Positions 21,175 through 33,128 of a stretch of DNA of 64,000 bases are shown here, piece by piece. The notes beneath the pieces were generated by a model, which saw only the letters and a program-made list of their open reading frames with translations, had not been told where the DNA came from and ran no database searches. How positions within the stretch are numbered: the first letter of the stretch is position 1; the number at the start of each line of letters is the position of its first letter. This stretch comes from Forficula auricularia (taxonomy: Eukaryota > Arthropoda > Insecta > Dermaptera > Forficulidae), in NCBI GenBank assembly GCA_024734495.1, contig JALMQS010000153.1, positions 9,814,037 to 9,878,036 of the forward strand. The letters run 5' to 3'. The translations under genes and the position numbers were made by a program.

Positions 21175-21620
21175 AAATCAAGCTTGAGTTGTTTACCAAA
21201 AAAGAATTTAGTCTTTTTGATTTTAAGTCGATTCTTCCACGTTTTAAGTAGAGGTTGCTATTAATAGTCAAAACATCAAAAATGGAATGCAATAAGGTTA
21301 TTCCTCTAGTATTACCGTAGATAAGAATCGATCGTTATTTTTGATTTTAAGCCGATTCCTCCATGTCTTCAGCAATGGTTACCATTAATAATCGAAGCGT
21401 CAAAATCTAATGTAGAATTGTTATTCCTCGAGTAATATATGAGAATCGATGGCTATTTTTGATTTTAAGTCGATTCCTCTATGTCTTCAGCAATGGTTAC
21501 CAATAAAAACCGAAACGTCAAAAATTCAATATAGAATGGTTATTGCTCAAGTACTAGATGAGAATCAATCGCTATTTTTGGTTTTAAGTTGATTCCTCTA
21601 TAAAGGTAACGGATAAGAAA
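21175..21620. repeat. 118-bp minisatellite, about 3.5 copies
   Basis: Units of about 118 bp repeat the core TTTTTGATTTTAAGTCGATT, then CATGTCTTCAGCAATGGTTA, then ACGTCAAAAATC and TATTCCTC. The first unit is diverged. The same array occurs at 44025-44550 and 63575-64000. Confidence 0.8.
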
Positions 21621-21774
21621 AGAACGCAGTTGCTATGGTTACTTATAAACTTTCCTCCCAAATTTTTAGCATTTCACAGAGAAAAGCCTATCCACTCTTA
21701 CTTAGTTAGGTTAAATGAGTCCTATATTACCATAAACAGATCAAATGAATAAATTTTAAAGAATTTAAAAATCT

Positions 21775-22325
21775 TACTTTAGAGTAAAGTACTTTAAAAT
21801 ATAATTTTATTAAAAACTTTATTTAACCTTTTTTGTCGGCCCCAAGGTACTTGATTAGGATATTAAATTTCATTAAAATTGGTTAAGTCATTTTAAAGAT
21901 ATTTAGAAAAAACTAAATAAGTACTGAAATAAATAATGTTGTATAATAGTAATGTTTGTAGGCCGATATGTACCAAAAACTAATCAGCTCTTCATTTTGT
22001 TAAAATGATGGTAGGTTTTCAATTTCATTTCAATCGGTGCAAAGGTGTGGAAAAAATCGTGGACGAAAAAAACGATAACATCCATCCATCCATCCATCCG
22101 CACGCACTTCCAAAAAAAAATGGCACATTTTGGCCTCTCGACGAGATTCCAGGTAATCTTTGGCAAAACCGTCACGTGCTACAATTCAATCTCATTGAAT
22201 TCTTCAATTTGTGACCTTAATTGAGTCCATGGGTTCCGTAGTCTTTTCCTGAGGACCCTTTGAAGTCGCGCTTGCCGACCGATTACAATACTTTCCCCCC
22301 TGCTTCGCATTGGATAAAATAAAAA
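21775..22325 (-). mobile_element. HINE-like element, copy 2 (5' part)
   Basis: Minus-strand match to 8383-8900: begins TTTATCCAATGCGAAGCAGG, then CGCGACTTCAAAGGGTCCTC, AATTTTAGTACTTTACTC-type 3' region near 21780. The hairpin 3' end is not present at the expected place; the minisatellite abuts instead. A CATC microsatellite lies near 22080-22100. Confidence 0.65.
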
Positions 22326-23257
22326 CAAAAATTGTATGAAAGACCATCCCTTAAAATCAAACTTTAAAATATTTCGCATCAATTTCGATTCCCGAGGAGG
22401 TGAAATCAACCCTTATGACTTGTAGTTAAAAATAATACATTCCTTCTCGGATCTAGTAGATGACAACCTCATGTGATTTCTTTCTGCCATTATTCTACTT
22501 CGTATTCTTTCTTTAATTGAATCAAAAAGTCGGCCCAAATTGCCAAAGGAATCTTAAAATGGTTGATTGGAATTGCTAACGATTGCGACTTCATTAGAAA
22601 AGAGGAGCAGAATTCTCGATTCTCCTTGAATGCAGGCCGTCTACTTTGTCAATATAAAGCTGATGGTGGACTTGGGTTTAATCCTAAGCCCAAGACAAGG
22701 TCCAGGTTCATCCAGCCGCGAAATTCATCCTGATTGCAGAATTGCTTCTTTTGCTCCCCCTCTCAACCCAGGACAAACTCTTGGACAAAAGGGAGCTCTC
22801 TCTTGTCAGGGAGTTCTCCTTGCCCGATTCCTTTTTTTCACCCTCTCTCCCTCTCCAATTGTCCAACTTGATCTAAAAATTTTCTTAACTTTTTTTCTCT
22901 TTCTCTCAAAGTTACCAACCACCACCACACTCTCTGGACGTGCGAAGTATATTGGATTGTCGCTGCGCTCTATCATAGTCCCGATATTAAAAGAACTTTT
23001 TTTTCTTTCCTTTTCAAATATATAATTTTCAAATAAATATTAAAAGAGTTTTGCAAAGAAGAAAAAAAGAAGAGATCTTTGAAAGCTAATATTTATCAAT
23101 AGATATAGGATGGAAAATAAATGTCTTACGTTATGGTTGAATGGTTTCAGATACATAATCCGTTCGCTTCCTTTTGTAGTTTTGAGAAAAATATTCATAT
23201 ATTTAAACTATACGCATACGTATTAGTAATTCTTTAATATTTTATAGCTAATATATA
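22326..23257. other. Unassigned sequence, possibly unique
   Basis: Not shared with other parts of the window. A C/T-rich stretch spans about 22740-22900. The 131-codon frame at 22630-23025 is proline- and phenylalanine-rich because of this composition and has no recognisable domain. Confidence 0.35.
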
Positions 23258-23975
23258 CAGGGTTATTGGTAATTCGATTGAAATCTTGAAAGGGGTTATA
23301 CAAAAGCTAATTTCCAATAAATTTGAACCTATGAACACGGAGTCAAAAATCATTAGTTTTAGAGTTATCAGATTTTTTTTTTTTTTTCAAATTTCTTGAC
23401 TTTCTCCAAATTATTGCTAATAGTAAAAAGTACTGCATTCTAAGTGCTAAACAGACACTTTTCTAATAGCTGGTGAAGAAGAGATTACTTTAAAAAAAAT
23501 TCATGCCCTCAACTTACATAGACTCTGAAATAAAAGGTCAAAATTACCAAGTAATGAAAATTAATTTTGATAATGTCATTTACATTCAAAGAGGATTACT
23601 AAAAAAAGTCCAATACACTTGATATAAAAAATATGGAAAAGACATCCTCGTTTTATAAACTTTAGTTTAAAATGTACAATGTTTATTTTTGATATCGTAT
23701 CACCAGATCCATTAATCAGGTATTTTCGTTAATATTAAGGGGGTCAAATTACAGCCAGATAATATTACATAATATCGATTTAAAGTTAATTTTCAATTAA
23801 TTTTAAATAATATTTTAAAGAAATATTATATTAATTATAAAATATTCTCTTAAAGAAATATTTATTAACCAGCTGAGAAATCCGCCTTTTGCGGGCATCT
23901 ATACCCTCTAGCCATAGTATAACCCCTTTCAAGATTTCTATCTAATTGCCAATAACCCTGTATATGTACAAGAAT
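23258..23975. mobile_element. TIR element, CAGGGTTATTGG ends
   Basis: The left end CAGGGTTATTGGTAATTCGA continues into TTGAAATCTTGAAAGGGGTT; the right end is the inverted form, finishing CCAATAACCCTG. Both sit in ATATAC/GTATAT context, suggestive of a TA target. Helitron-type sequence with a CCCGC hairpin near 23876-23911 is nested at its right side. A second, inverted and interrupted copy occupies about 25262-26447. Confidence 0.65.
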
Positions 23976-23993
23976 TGCTCATTTAATAATATA

Positions 23994-24060
23994 GTACCTG
24001 GAGGCACCGAGCGATGCTCGGTACCTTCTTCCTTCAGTTAAAAGCTTTATTTTAATATTA
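23994..24060 (-). mobile_element. Helitron 3' end, GTAC type
   Basis: Minus-strand end: hairpin ACCGAGC-ATC-GCTCGGT, then GCCTCCAGGTAC and a flanking T. The upstream body matches 36345-36400 only for a short distance. Confidence 0.65.
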
Positions 24061-24577
24061 TTTTTAATTTAAATTTAAATCAAAAATCATTAGTTTTGGA
24101 ATTAACAGAGTTTTATTTTTTTGAAATTTCCCGACTTTCTACCAATAATTGATAATTGTAAAAAAAAAGTACCTTATCTGCAGTCTGAGTGCTAAAAAGA
24201 CACTTTTCTAATAGCTGGTTATTATAAATTATTTTATAATACAAATGGAGTACCGGGAGAAGGGTTGGAGGAATATACTGGGATTCCAGTGGGCGTAGAC
24301 TTCTGGTTAGTAAGATGCCCGCCGAAGGCGGGTTTTTGCATCTAATTAATAAATATTTCTTTAAGATTATATAATATTCTATCATTAATATTATTTCTTA
24401 AAAATATTATTTAAAATTATTTGAAAATTAGCTATAAATCGATATTATGTAATATTATATGGCGTTAATTTGACCCCTTAATATTAGCGAAAATTCCCGA
24501 TTAATGGCTCTATCAAAACGATAACGAAAAGAAACACAATAATTGTTTTGTCAAACTGTCTGTTAGTCTGTCTCTTA
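24061..24577. repeat. Inverted partner of the 23.4-23.9 kb repeat, with a Helitron 3' end
   Basis: About 24070-24220 repeats 23340-23480 directly, and about 24295-24510 is the inverse of 23690-23911. The plus strand at 24315-24345 has hairpin CCCGCCGAAGGCGGG, nine bases, then CTAA followed by T: a canonical Helitron 3' terminus. The 90-codon frame here is a by-product. Confidence 0.55.
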
Positions 24578-24771
24578 GGCCCGGTTGTATCTCGCAAAGT
24601 AAATGCTTTTTACCACTACCAAGGTAGATGGTAAATGGAGCCACTGGGATGGCCAATCAGATGACAGGTACATTCAGTGGCTGTCATCTGATTGGCCATC
24701 CCAGTGGCTCCATTTACCATCTACCTTGGTTAGTGGTAAAAAGCATTTACTTTGCGACATACAACCGGGCC
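24578..24771. mobile_element. Near-perfect hairpin MITE with TTA duplication
   Basis: A 194-bp element that is almost one continuous palindrome: GGCCCGGTTGTATCTCGCAA at the left and its complement at the right, arms of about 85-90 bp around a short centre (ACAGGTACATTCAG). It is flanked by TTA on both sides (24575-24577, 24772-24774), as for PIF/Harbinger. The near identity of the arms implies recent origin. Confidence 0.85.
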
Positions 24772-26530
24772 TTAGTCTGTTAGTCTGTTAGTTAGTCTGT
24801 GCGTTACCAAATTTGTGTGGACGAGCTAGCTCAAAAACTAGTGTGAATATCGAAACCAAATTTCACACGTAGTTTTGGTCCATTGAGATTAAGAGCTGAT
24901 TATATTGCATATCGACCCAAAATTAAGGGGGGTTGGAGGGGGGTCAAAAATTGAAAATCTTGGCCATTTACCAAACTCAACCAAATTTTGTATACATAAT
25001 CAGTGGGACCCCAGAAGCTTAAAAATGCAAAAATTAACAGCCCAAAATGTGGGGGGAGGGGGCGTATGGTCAAAAAATGAAAATTTAGGCTCTTGTACCA
25101 AACTCAACCAAATTTTGTATACATAATCAGTGGGCCCCCAGGAGTCTAAAAATGGAAAATCTAACCCCTTCCCCTACATGATTATAAATAATTTTATTAA
25201 ATATTAAATATAAGGAGAGAGGCCAGGTTGTATGATAAAGTCAAGTGGATGTCCACATCAGAACACGTCAGCTTATTTAGTAATCCTCTTTGAATGTAAA
25301 TGACATTTCAATAAAATTTTCATTACTTGTTAGTTTTGACCTTTTATTTCGGAGTCTATGTAAGTTGGGGCCATGGACTTTTTTTTAAGTAATCTCTTAT
25401 TCACCATCTATTAGAAAAGTGTCTTTTTAGAATTCAGAGTGCAGAATTTTTTTACAATTATTTATTTAACATTATTAATGATGCTCTGAGGCAATTCGCC
25501 TCATAGAGAGCAGATTACAAAAGTTTACTTATTGAGATATAATATATTTAGAGTACAACTTAAAAATATAACCCTGATAAATTTGGGTTGAAATAAATCA
25601 TATAATATATAATACACATAGTAAAACAAGGCAAAACAAAATATGTCCAATTGACATTTCCCCATCGACTCCCCACCATCAAGACCAGAACCAAGGACAG
25701 AACCAGCAGGCAGTTATTCGTAGAAAGTGGGGAAATTAAAAAATAAACTGACGTGTTCTGATGTGTTCATCCACTTGACTTTACCATACAACCTGGCCCC
25801 TAAAATTATTTATAATCATGTAGGGGGGGTTAGTTTTTGCATTTTTAGACTTCTGGGGGTCCACTGATTGTGTATACAAAATTTGGTTGAGTTTGCTCAA
25901 ATGGTCTAGATTTTTGATTTTTAACCCCCCTCCACCCCCCTTAATTTTAGGTCGATATACACCAAAATCTAATCAGCTCTTAATCTCAATGGACCAATGT
26001 GAAATGTGAAATTTGGTTTCGATATTCAAACTAGTTTTTGAGCTAGCTCGTCCACAAAAATTTGGTAACGCACAGACTAACTAACAGACAACCAGACTAA
26101 CAGACATTTTGACAAAACAATTATTATCTCGAAAAATATAATTTTTTCGCTGTTTACTTATTAGAGCTTTTTTGTAGAGCAAAAATGCCGTGGTTTTGCT
26201 CAATTTTTTTAATCAAAATAGTTTCAGCCGTTTTTGAGATATTTTGAAAAAAGGAAAAAAAAAACTTTTTTCATGCACGATTACAATACTTGACCATACC
26301 CTGTATGGTAAAGTAAAGATTTAAACTCTGATAACTCCAAAACTAATGATTTTTGACCCCGGGTTCATAGGGTCAAATTTATTGGAAATTAGCTATCGAA
26401 TAACCCCTTTCAAGATTTCTATCGAATTACAAATTTCCCTGTATATATCAGCTGCGAAGCCAGCGGGTGTTCAAAAAATTGTATTATCAAATTAAGTCCT
26501 AAAACCTTTGATCGATTTGTACAAACTCTA
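24772..26530. repeat. Composite Helitron-interior repeats and inverted TIR-element copy
   Basis: 24790-25280 and 25740-26310 hold oppositely oriented versions of the same Helitron-type sequence (CTAGCTCAAAAACTAGTGTG, then CCATTGAGATTAAGAGCTGA, then G- or C-runs). Around 25270-25470 and 26330-26447 is the inverted partner of the TIR element at 23258-23600, ending AATTTCCCTGTATAT. A 25480-25735 stretch is unassigned. At 26452-26480 a minus-strand Helitron-like end reads GCAGCTGA then T. Confidence 0.55.
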
Positions 26531-27490
26531 TATGGGGCATTCCACGCCAAATCAGACGGTTTGAAAAATCTTAATTTTTGATTTCCTTCATTTTTTGACA
26601 TTTTTGAGTACCCATCAAAAAACTCTTACTGGTAAATTTTGAAATTTTTTTGACCACCGGTTTAAAAGATATCGAATTTCGGTTTTTCGTTTATAACTTT
26701 TTTTTTAATTTTTGTTTTTTTACATACTTTTTAGAAAAAAAAATACAAAAAAAATATTTATAGTGTTTTTACGGTATATGTTATTTTGTTGAGTTTGAAA
26801 ATTTTAATCTTGTTTTTGAAATTTTGTTAAAAATTTTTTATCTTAAACTTAAATTCATTCTACAAATTTTAAGACCCGGTTGATAGTGGTCTTATGATAA
26901 TTACTATTTTTATTTGATTTTTGAAAATTTCGAAAAAATTTTATTCGCTATTAAATTATTTATTTAAAATTTTATTAAAACCACTTTTTGATGAGTTCTC
27001 TTTTTTTTTTTTTTTTTGGTTATTTTGAATTGATTTTTATACATTTTTATAATTAACAGAGGTTTTTAAAATAAATAAAAAATGCTTTTATTTATTTAGG
27101 ACCACTATCAACCTGGTCTTAAAATTTGTAGTATGAATATGGTAGAAGTTTAAAATAAAAAATCGAAGAGTACATTCAGTTTCAAAAATAGGATTAAAAT
27201 TTTCAAACTCAAAAATCGCATATAAAAAGACTTTAAATAATTTTTTTGTATTTTTTCAAAAAAGTTAGTAAAAAAACAAAAATTTAAAAATTTTTTTTTT
27301 TTTGAATTTGGGCCATTTTTGAAGAAGTTAAGAGCGAAAACCCGAAATTCGATATCTTTTAAACCGGTGATCAAAAAAATTCAAAATTTACCGGGAGAAG
27401 TTTTTAGATGGGCACTATAAAATGTCAAAAAATAAAGGAAATCAAAAATTAAAATATTTCAAACCGTCCGATTTGGCGTGTGGAATGCCT
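26531..27490. mobile_element. Long fold-back DNA element, GGCATTCCACGCC ends
   Basis: Left end GGCATTCCACGCCAAATCAG, right end the inverted form finishing GGCGTGTGGAATGCC. The arms (about 26531-26880 and 27110-27490) pair over most of their length, through ACCGGTTTAAAAGATATCGA, and contain AT-rich spacers. A single-ended copy is at 59787-59927. The superfamily is undetermined and there is no transposase. Confidence 0.75.
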
Positions 27491-27560
27491 CATATGATCT
27501 TATGAAAATGACGTACTTTTTGAAATTGATAGTGGCTCAAAAGAGGGGGGGGGGTTCAAA

Positions 27561-28371
27561 TCTACTCTTATTAAACGAGCAAAAATTGTTTATATATATA
27601 TATATATTTATGTATGTATATATTTATTTGTATATATATTTGTATCTTAGTTCTATTTTGAAAACGGCTCTACCGATTTTGATGAAACAAATTCTATTAA
27701 CAAGTTTTGAGGATGAGAAAACGATCTGACTAGGTCTGGACCTCGACAAATTTAATCTTAATTGATCTTTTCTTAATTAAAGTAATTATTGATAGATGAA
27801 AATCTCAATAAAAAAGTTTGTTTACATTTTTTTTCAATTATCTTTTATTTTTAATTGTTTTTTTAATTTTAAAACCCACTAATAGGTTATAGCAAATATT
27901 AATATATTATATTAAAATTAGGAATTTTTGTTTGTTATTAATTAACAGGTGTCTAAATCATAACATTACATACAGGTGTGTTTACAAATAAAGTGGTTCA
28001 AGTGGCTTTTTTTATATAACTTGGAAACAAATCTTATTTAATTTTATGTTTTTATTTCAGATCCTATACGATTATTTTTTTTATTATTATTATTTTCCTA
28101 TTTATTTTTTATAATGTTTATCAATATGAACGAATGTGGGCAAATTGGTGTACGAGTAAACAAATATACACATAATATGTAGACCATTAGAAAGCTAGAA
28201 ATGCAAAAACTGGGTGCGGGGTGGGCTGGATGTGTGAGGTGCAGGAGGTGGGGTGGAGTTGTGGGGGTTCCGAGGGTGGGATGCGCGGTTGGGGTGGAGT
28301 GGGGGTGTTGTGGTGGGGGTGTTGTGGTGGGGGTCAGGGGTTACCGTGCATCGCTCGGTGGCTCCAGGTAC
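27561..28371 (+). mobile_element. Non-autonomous Helitron, family 1, full length
   Basis: An 811-bp copy that starts TCTACTCTTATTAAACGAGC after A and ends with a hairpin (ACCGTGC-ATC-GCTCGGT), then GGCTCCAGGTAC before T. Internal landmarks used to recognise other copies: CTACCGATTTTGATGAAACA, GGTCTGGACCTCGACAAATT, a TTTCAGATCCTATACG block and a G-rich 28201-28340 stretch. It has no coding capacity; the frame at 28201-28386 only reflects the G-rich tract. This is the reference copy for the family here. Confidence 0.82.
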
Positions 28372-28970
28372 TATAATTTAAAATAATAAAATTTCCAAAC
28401 AAAAATTGAAGAATCCGGATATTTATATTAGAAGATTCTTTGGCATATTCAAAGCTGTCCAATTCCAAGTTGCCTTGTTTGCATCTCACGATAATTCATG
28501 TCGAGCCGAAACTTGTATCCATCTTTTATTTCCACAGCTATAGAAACCCAACGGCTAATATCTTTTAAGCCGAGACAGAAACTGCCCAATATATATAATA
28601 TAATATCATTGTAAAGATTTTTATTTTCCAGTCCAGTTACCAATGAATATACGTATATAGAAAGATGAGAATAAAAGAAAAAGAAAATAGAGGGAAGAAA
28701 TGGTTATTTAAAAAGAAATTCAATGGGGCGCGAAATATGTCTTTTGGACGGATATTAACAAACATTTTTAAAAAGCATAAGGACTTGTTATAGTTCGGTT
28801 GACTAACCCAGGGCAGCAGGGTGGTCGAAAAACATGAAATCCATTAACAAACAAAATAACCCCTTAGAGAGATTTGTCTTTTGGAAAACGAACCCTACCG
28901 CTTACCAAAAAGAGAACCGAGTTTCTCTTAGATCTGGACCGTACCTATTCAAATCTGTGTTTTTTAATTT
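28372..28970. other. Unassigned sequence
   Basis: No shared repeat or domain; short frames at 28449-28643 and 28834-29112 have no recognisable motifs. Confidence 0.35.
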
Positions 28971-29756
28971 ACAATACAGCGCATGGTCAAGTATTGTAAT
29001 ATTGCATGAAAAAAGTGTGTTTTTTTTTTTAATATCTCAAAAACGGGTGAAACTATTTTGGTTAAAAAAATTGAGCGAAACCATGGAATTTTGGTCTACC
29101 AAAAATCCCTAATAAGTGAACATCGAAAAAAATATATTTTTAGAGATAATAATTCATCCATTTGATATTCATCATTCTTCTGTAGCACATGGATGGATAA
29201 AATTACAAATGAAGAAGTTCTTGGAAGAATCGGAGAAAGAAGAACCTTGTGGGAGAGTCTGAAGAAGAGAAGAGGTCAGATGTTGGAGCACACACTGAGA
29301 CATGGGGGACTGCTTAGGGATATCTTGGAGGGGAAGGGAAGACCCAGATTAGAATATTTCAACCAAATAATTGGTGATATGGGATGCAAGACATTTAGAG
29401 AGGTCAAACAGCTGGCGGGGGACAGAGTCGAGTGGAGACAGATTGTTGCATCAAACCAGTCTTAGGACTGTATACTCAATGATGATGATGATGATGATGA
29501 GATAATAATTGTTTTATCAAAATGTCTGTAAGCCTGTCCGTCCGTCCGGTTGTCCGTTAGTCTGTGCGTTATCAAATTGTTGTGGACGAACTAGCTCAAA
29601 AACTAGTGTGAATATCGAAACCAAATTTCACAGGTAGTTTTTGTCCATTGAGATTAAGAGCTGATTAGATTTTGGTGGATATCGACTCAAAATTAAGAGG
29701 GGGGAGGGGGGGGGGGGTAAAAATTAAAATCTAAGCTATTTGAGCAAACTCAACCA
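28971..29756 (+). repeat. Helitron-type repeat split by LINE insertion
   Basis: CATGGTCAAGTATTGTAAT through CATCGAAAAAAATATATTTT, then, after the LINE at 29155-29499, ATAATTGTTTTATCAAAATG through CTAGCTCAAAAACTAGTGTG. The same order is uninterrupted at 58140-58420. A G run lies near 29700. The right side is cut by the Tc1 remnant at 29757. Confidence 0.65.
29155..29499 (+). pseudogene. RTE-like LINE 3' end, 5'-truncated
   Basis: Encodes the last 90 codons of the same LINE protein as 34715-36063 (DKITNEEVLGRIGERRTLW ... EWRQIVASNQS), then a short tail ending in a GAT/ATG triplet repeat, as in RTE-type LINEs. Near-identical flanks AGAGATAATAATT (29142-29154) and AGATAATAATT (29500-29510) are its target duplication. 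A short in-frame deletion removes the basic GKKRGRK-like stretch present in the longer copy. No catalytic part remains. Confidence 0.85.
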
Positions 29757-30426
29757 AATACCATAACTGAAGCAGGAAATTTTACTTTCTTTTTTAAACA
29801 ATCTGAATTGAAAGCTTCATTTTTCTGATGAATAACTCTGCTTCGATTGTTCCCAACACAAACTTCAAAACGAGACTCATCACTCCAATGGACACTATTC
29901 CATTCATCACTCGTCCAATTAATGTGACTTTTAGCCCATTTAAGCCGGGTTTTTTTTTGTTTTAATGTCAAGAGTGACTTTTCTTTCTCCTAAAAAAAAT
30001 TAGTAAAATTACAAAAAAAATTTGGAATAAGTTGCAATAAAATTACCATGTAAGTTTTAAAACATAACTTTAGGGCTTCTCAATGCCACGTGGATCTTGA
30101 AACACTTTGCCCCACAGATTCGCTCCAAAGAACAGATAATTCGCCATAGTTCGAACGCCTGTTTTTTCTAATAATCTTCTTCAATGACCGCGTCTATCAT
30201 CAGCATCTGATATTTTGGATTTCGACGCATACCGAAGTTTTGTAGCTATTTTACCCGTTGTTTTATAAACTCGAATAATATTTCTGACAGTAAACTTTGA
30301 TAAATTAACTAGATCGCCAATTTCCGCGTTTGATTTTCCCTTTTTAAATAAATTGATAATAATTGAGCGAATTTTTTCATCAACAACCTTTCCACGAGTC
30401 ATTTTTACTAATAATAAACAAACCAA
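29757..30426 (-). pseudogene. Tc1-like transposase, broken and truncated
   Basis: A Tc1/mariner transposase remnant. The N-terminal segment (30426 to 30181) starts best at MTRGKVV and holds the paired helix-turn-helix DNA-binding region (GKSNAEIGDLVNLS, KFTVRNIIRVYKTTGK). A frameshifted middle segment encodes recognisable family text (about 30180-29975). The last segment (29971 to 29757) has RLKWAKSHINWTSDEWNSV and HWSDESRFEV, where the first Asp of the DDE catalytic triad lies, then VKFPASVMVFG. The gene is cut at 29757 by a Helitron-type repeat, removing the second Asp and the Glu. No terminal inverted repeats were identified. Family call is firm; it cannot be active. Confidence 0.9.
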
Positions 30427-30744
30427 ACTTTCTTTTGTTGGAAAAAAGCAAAGCCTACTTGATTATTTCACATATTCAAAGATTCTTAAAAAAATAAATA
30501 AATAAATAAAAAATAAAAAAATCGTGAAAAGCAAAGAACTATTTTTTATATAAAAATATGTTTTTAACAATTAAAAAATAATTTTAAGTTAAATGTTACA
30601 ATAAAATGTTTTAAATTGTTTAATATGGTGTTCCAAATGATAATAAAAATAAATATTTAAATTAAATTTACCGTGAATTTGCATAATTTTATTTAAAAAG
30701 AATAAATATTGGTGGGCCAATTGGCCTTAATTTTATATATATAG
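30427..30744. other. Unassigned AT-rich sequence
   Basis: Contains an AAAT/AAATA run near 30490-30520; possibly the 5' flank of the Tc1 remnant. Nothing else recognised. Confidence 0.35.
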
Positions 30745-31155
30745 ATGAAATAAAAACATAAAATTAAATAAGATTTGTTTTCAAGTTATATAAAAAAAGC
30801 CACTTCAACCACTTTATTTGTAAACACATCTGTTTTGTTATGATTTAGACACCTGTTAATTAAAAACAAACAAAACATTTCTAATTTTAATATAATATAT
30901 TAATATTTGCTATAACCTATTAGTGGGTTTTAAAATTAAAAAACCAATTAATGAATAAAAGATAATTGAAAAAAATGTAAACAAGCTTTTTTATTGAAAT
31001 TTTCATCTATCAATAATTAATTTAATTAAGAAAAGATCTATTAAGATTAAATTTGTTCGAGGTCCAGACCTAGCCAGAACGTTTTCTCATCCCCAAAACT
31101 TGTTAATAGATTTTGTTTCTATATAAACAATTTTTGCTCGTTTAATAAGAGTAGA
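30745..31155 (-). mobile_element. Helitron family 1, 5' half
   Basis: On the minus strand starts TCTACTCTTATTAAACGAGC after A and matches the first half of 27561-28371, with a short internal deletion near the 5' end (31110-31120). It is truncated at about 30745 next to the Tc1 flank. Confidence 0.75.
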
Positions 31156-31642
31156 TACGCGTTGCATATTTTTATGCCTCTCCTGTTGAAATGATTTTAA
31201 TGGCCTCAGATGGCGAGCTTCCGCTTTTTATAAAATATTTGGGGCCAGGTCAGCCCGGGGTGGTTTATTTCCAATCTAAATGAACAATTTCAACGATTGT
31301 CAAATATTTTTGTGGATAAATACATTATTCCTAAATCCCACCTGACAGGTTAGAAGAGATATTAATTAAAAAGTCATTTTTTACCAGTAGAAAAGGTTCA
31401 TCTATTTTTTATACCATATATGTATGTCTCTAAATTCAAATAGACATGTGCTGTGTACCCTGACATAGAGTAATCAAAGTGCCGTCATTTTTTTTGATTT
31501 GACGCTATTATTCATAAGTACTCAAGAGTTATCTGTCAAAATATCATCAATTTATAATTAAGTTTATGTATTGGTGAAAAATTTAATGCCGAGTCTGCCT
31601 ATGTAGGTTGGTATATTTGCTATATAAATATTCTATTTATTA
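31156..31642. other. Unassigned sequence
   Basis: No recognised gene or shared repeat. Confidence 0.35.
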
Positions 31643-31770
31643 CTAGCTGCGAGGCCCACCTTTGGCGGCCCTCTTGCTAGGTAGGGCGTTATATAACATC
31701 CCCTTGACCCCCACCCCCGCACCCAGTTTTTGCATATCTAGCTTTCTAGAGGCCCACAGATTATGTAGAT
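31643..31770 (-). mobile_element. Canonical Helitron 3' end (CTAG)
   Basis: Minus-strand end with hairpin-forming CCGCCAAAGGTGGGCC, then TCGCAG and CTAG followed by T. The text above it (AAAACTGGGTGCGGGGGTGG) resembles the G-rich part of family 1. Confidence 0.65.
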
Positions 31771-31771
31771 A

Positions 31772-32135
31772 TAAACGGGTTCTTACTAGTTAAAACGCGT
31801 TTTACCTAATACCTTTGTGGCAACTAGAATTTATGATGTTGTTGGAGTTTAGTCCAAAGGTCTAGAATCTTCATTTTTGACCTTCCACCTCATTTTGGGT
31901 GTTTATTTTCAAATAATTTTAAACGAAAATGTGAAAAATTAAAGGCAAATTTATAGAGGATGTAATTTTAGACATTTTCGCTTAAAATTTTTTTGAAAAT
32001 AAACACCCAAAATGAGGTGGAAAGTCAAAAATGAAGATTCTAGAACTTTGAACCAAACTCAAAAAACAATTCTAGTTGCCACAAAGGTATTCAGTAAAAT
32101 GCGTTTTAACTAGTAAGAACCCATTCTTGTTAAAA
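31772..32135. mobile_element. Fold-back element (TTACTAGTTAAAACGCG family)
   Basis: Arms of about 170 bp: GGGTTCTTACTAGTTAAAAC through TTTTGGGTGTTTATTTTC on the left, complemented on the right, with a short centre near 31940-31960. A second copy is at 32758-33128 and a hAT-split partial copy at 7870-8036. Confidence 0.75.
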
Positions 32136-32757
32136 AACGGATTTTTACTGCAACATATATAAAATTTGGTTCAGTTTGGTCCAAGGGCAAGAATTTTCAT
32201 TTTTTTGACTCTCCCCCCCTCCCCATTTTGGGTGGTTAGTTTTTGCATTTCTAGCCTTCTAGTGGCCCATAGATTATGTATACAAAATTTGGTTGGGTTT
32301 GCTTCAAGGGCAAGAATTTTCATTTTTTGAACATCCCTCCCCTTTTTAGGGTTTTTAGGGGGAATTTTTTTAAACAAAAGTTGTCAGAAATCACATCCTC
32401 TACAATTTTGATCATGACGAATTTTGCCGAAGATTTAATAATTTAGGAGTTATTTAATTATTTCCATTTGTGAGTCCTCCAACCCCCTTTTGGGTTCAAA
32501 ATAATAAAACGTTATATAGCAATGATTTTAGGTTAGAAGACATCTGATATTCCATAATAATCCCATTAGCCGTTTTTACGTGAATCTTAAGCAGAATTTG
32601 ATCAGAAACCACGGAAACAGATAGACAGACAGACATGAATTTTGTTGAGGGTGTTTTCGTTGATAACTTTGATTGAATCGTGTGCAACCAAAATTTGGTG
32701 TGATTTCGACCAATAATGTACAGACAAAACCTTATTTTTATAAATGTTGCAGTAAAA
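32136..32757. repeat. Dispersed Helitron-interior repeat
   Basis: AAAATTTGGTTCAGTTTGGT and GAATTTTCATTTTTTTGAC modules repeated twice, then ACAAAAGTTGTCAGAAATCA and an AGACAGACAGACATG stretch. The same order occurs at 33150-33640. Confidence 0.55.
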
Positions 32758-33128
32758 GCACGTTTTTTACTAAGAACGCGTTCTTACTAGTTAAAACGCG
32801 TTTTGCTGAATACCTTTAAGGCAACTAGAATTTACTGATGTTGGTTGAGTTTGGTTCAAAGGTCTAGAATCTTCATTTTTGACCTTCTGCCTTATTTCGT
32901 GTGCTTATTTTCAAAATTTTTTAAAATGAAAATGTCAAAAACTACATCCTCTACAACTTTGCTTCTAATGAAGATGTAATTTTGGACATTTTCTTTTAAA
33001 AAATGAGGCGGAAGGTCAAAAATGAAGATTCTAGACCTTTCGACCAAACTCAACCAATATCAGTGAATTCTAGTTGCCATTAAGTTATTCACTGAAAAGC
33101 GTTTTAACTAGTAACAACACGTTGTTAA
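32758..33128. mobile_element. Fold-back element, copy 2
   Basis: Same family as 31772-32135; arms again pair through CATTTTTGACCTTC and GTTTTAACTAGTAA, with a centre near 32960. Confidence 0.72.

Noticed and set aside
22630..23025. 131-codon plus-strand frame
   Set aside because: Composition follows a C/T-rich tract; no domain and no codon periodicity that I could see.
24603..24791. 62-codon plus-strand frame
   Set aside because: It lies wholly inside the perfect hairpin MITE, so it reads both arms of a palindrome.
28201..28386. Glycine-rich frames here and at 39372-39602
   Set aside because: They translate the G-rich 3' tract of family-1 Helitrons.
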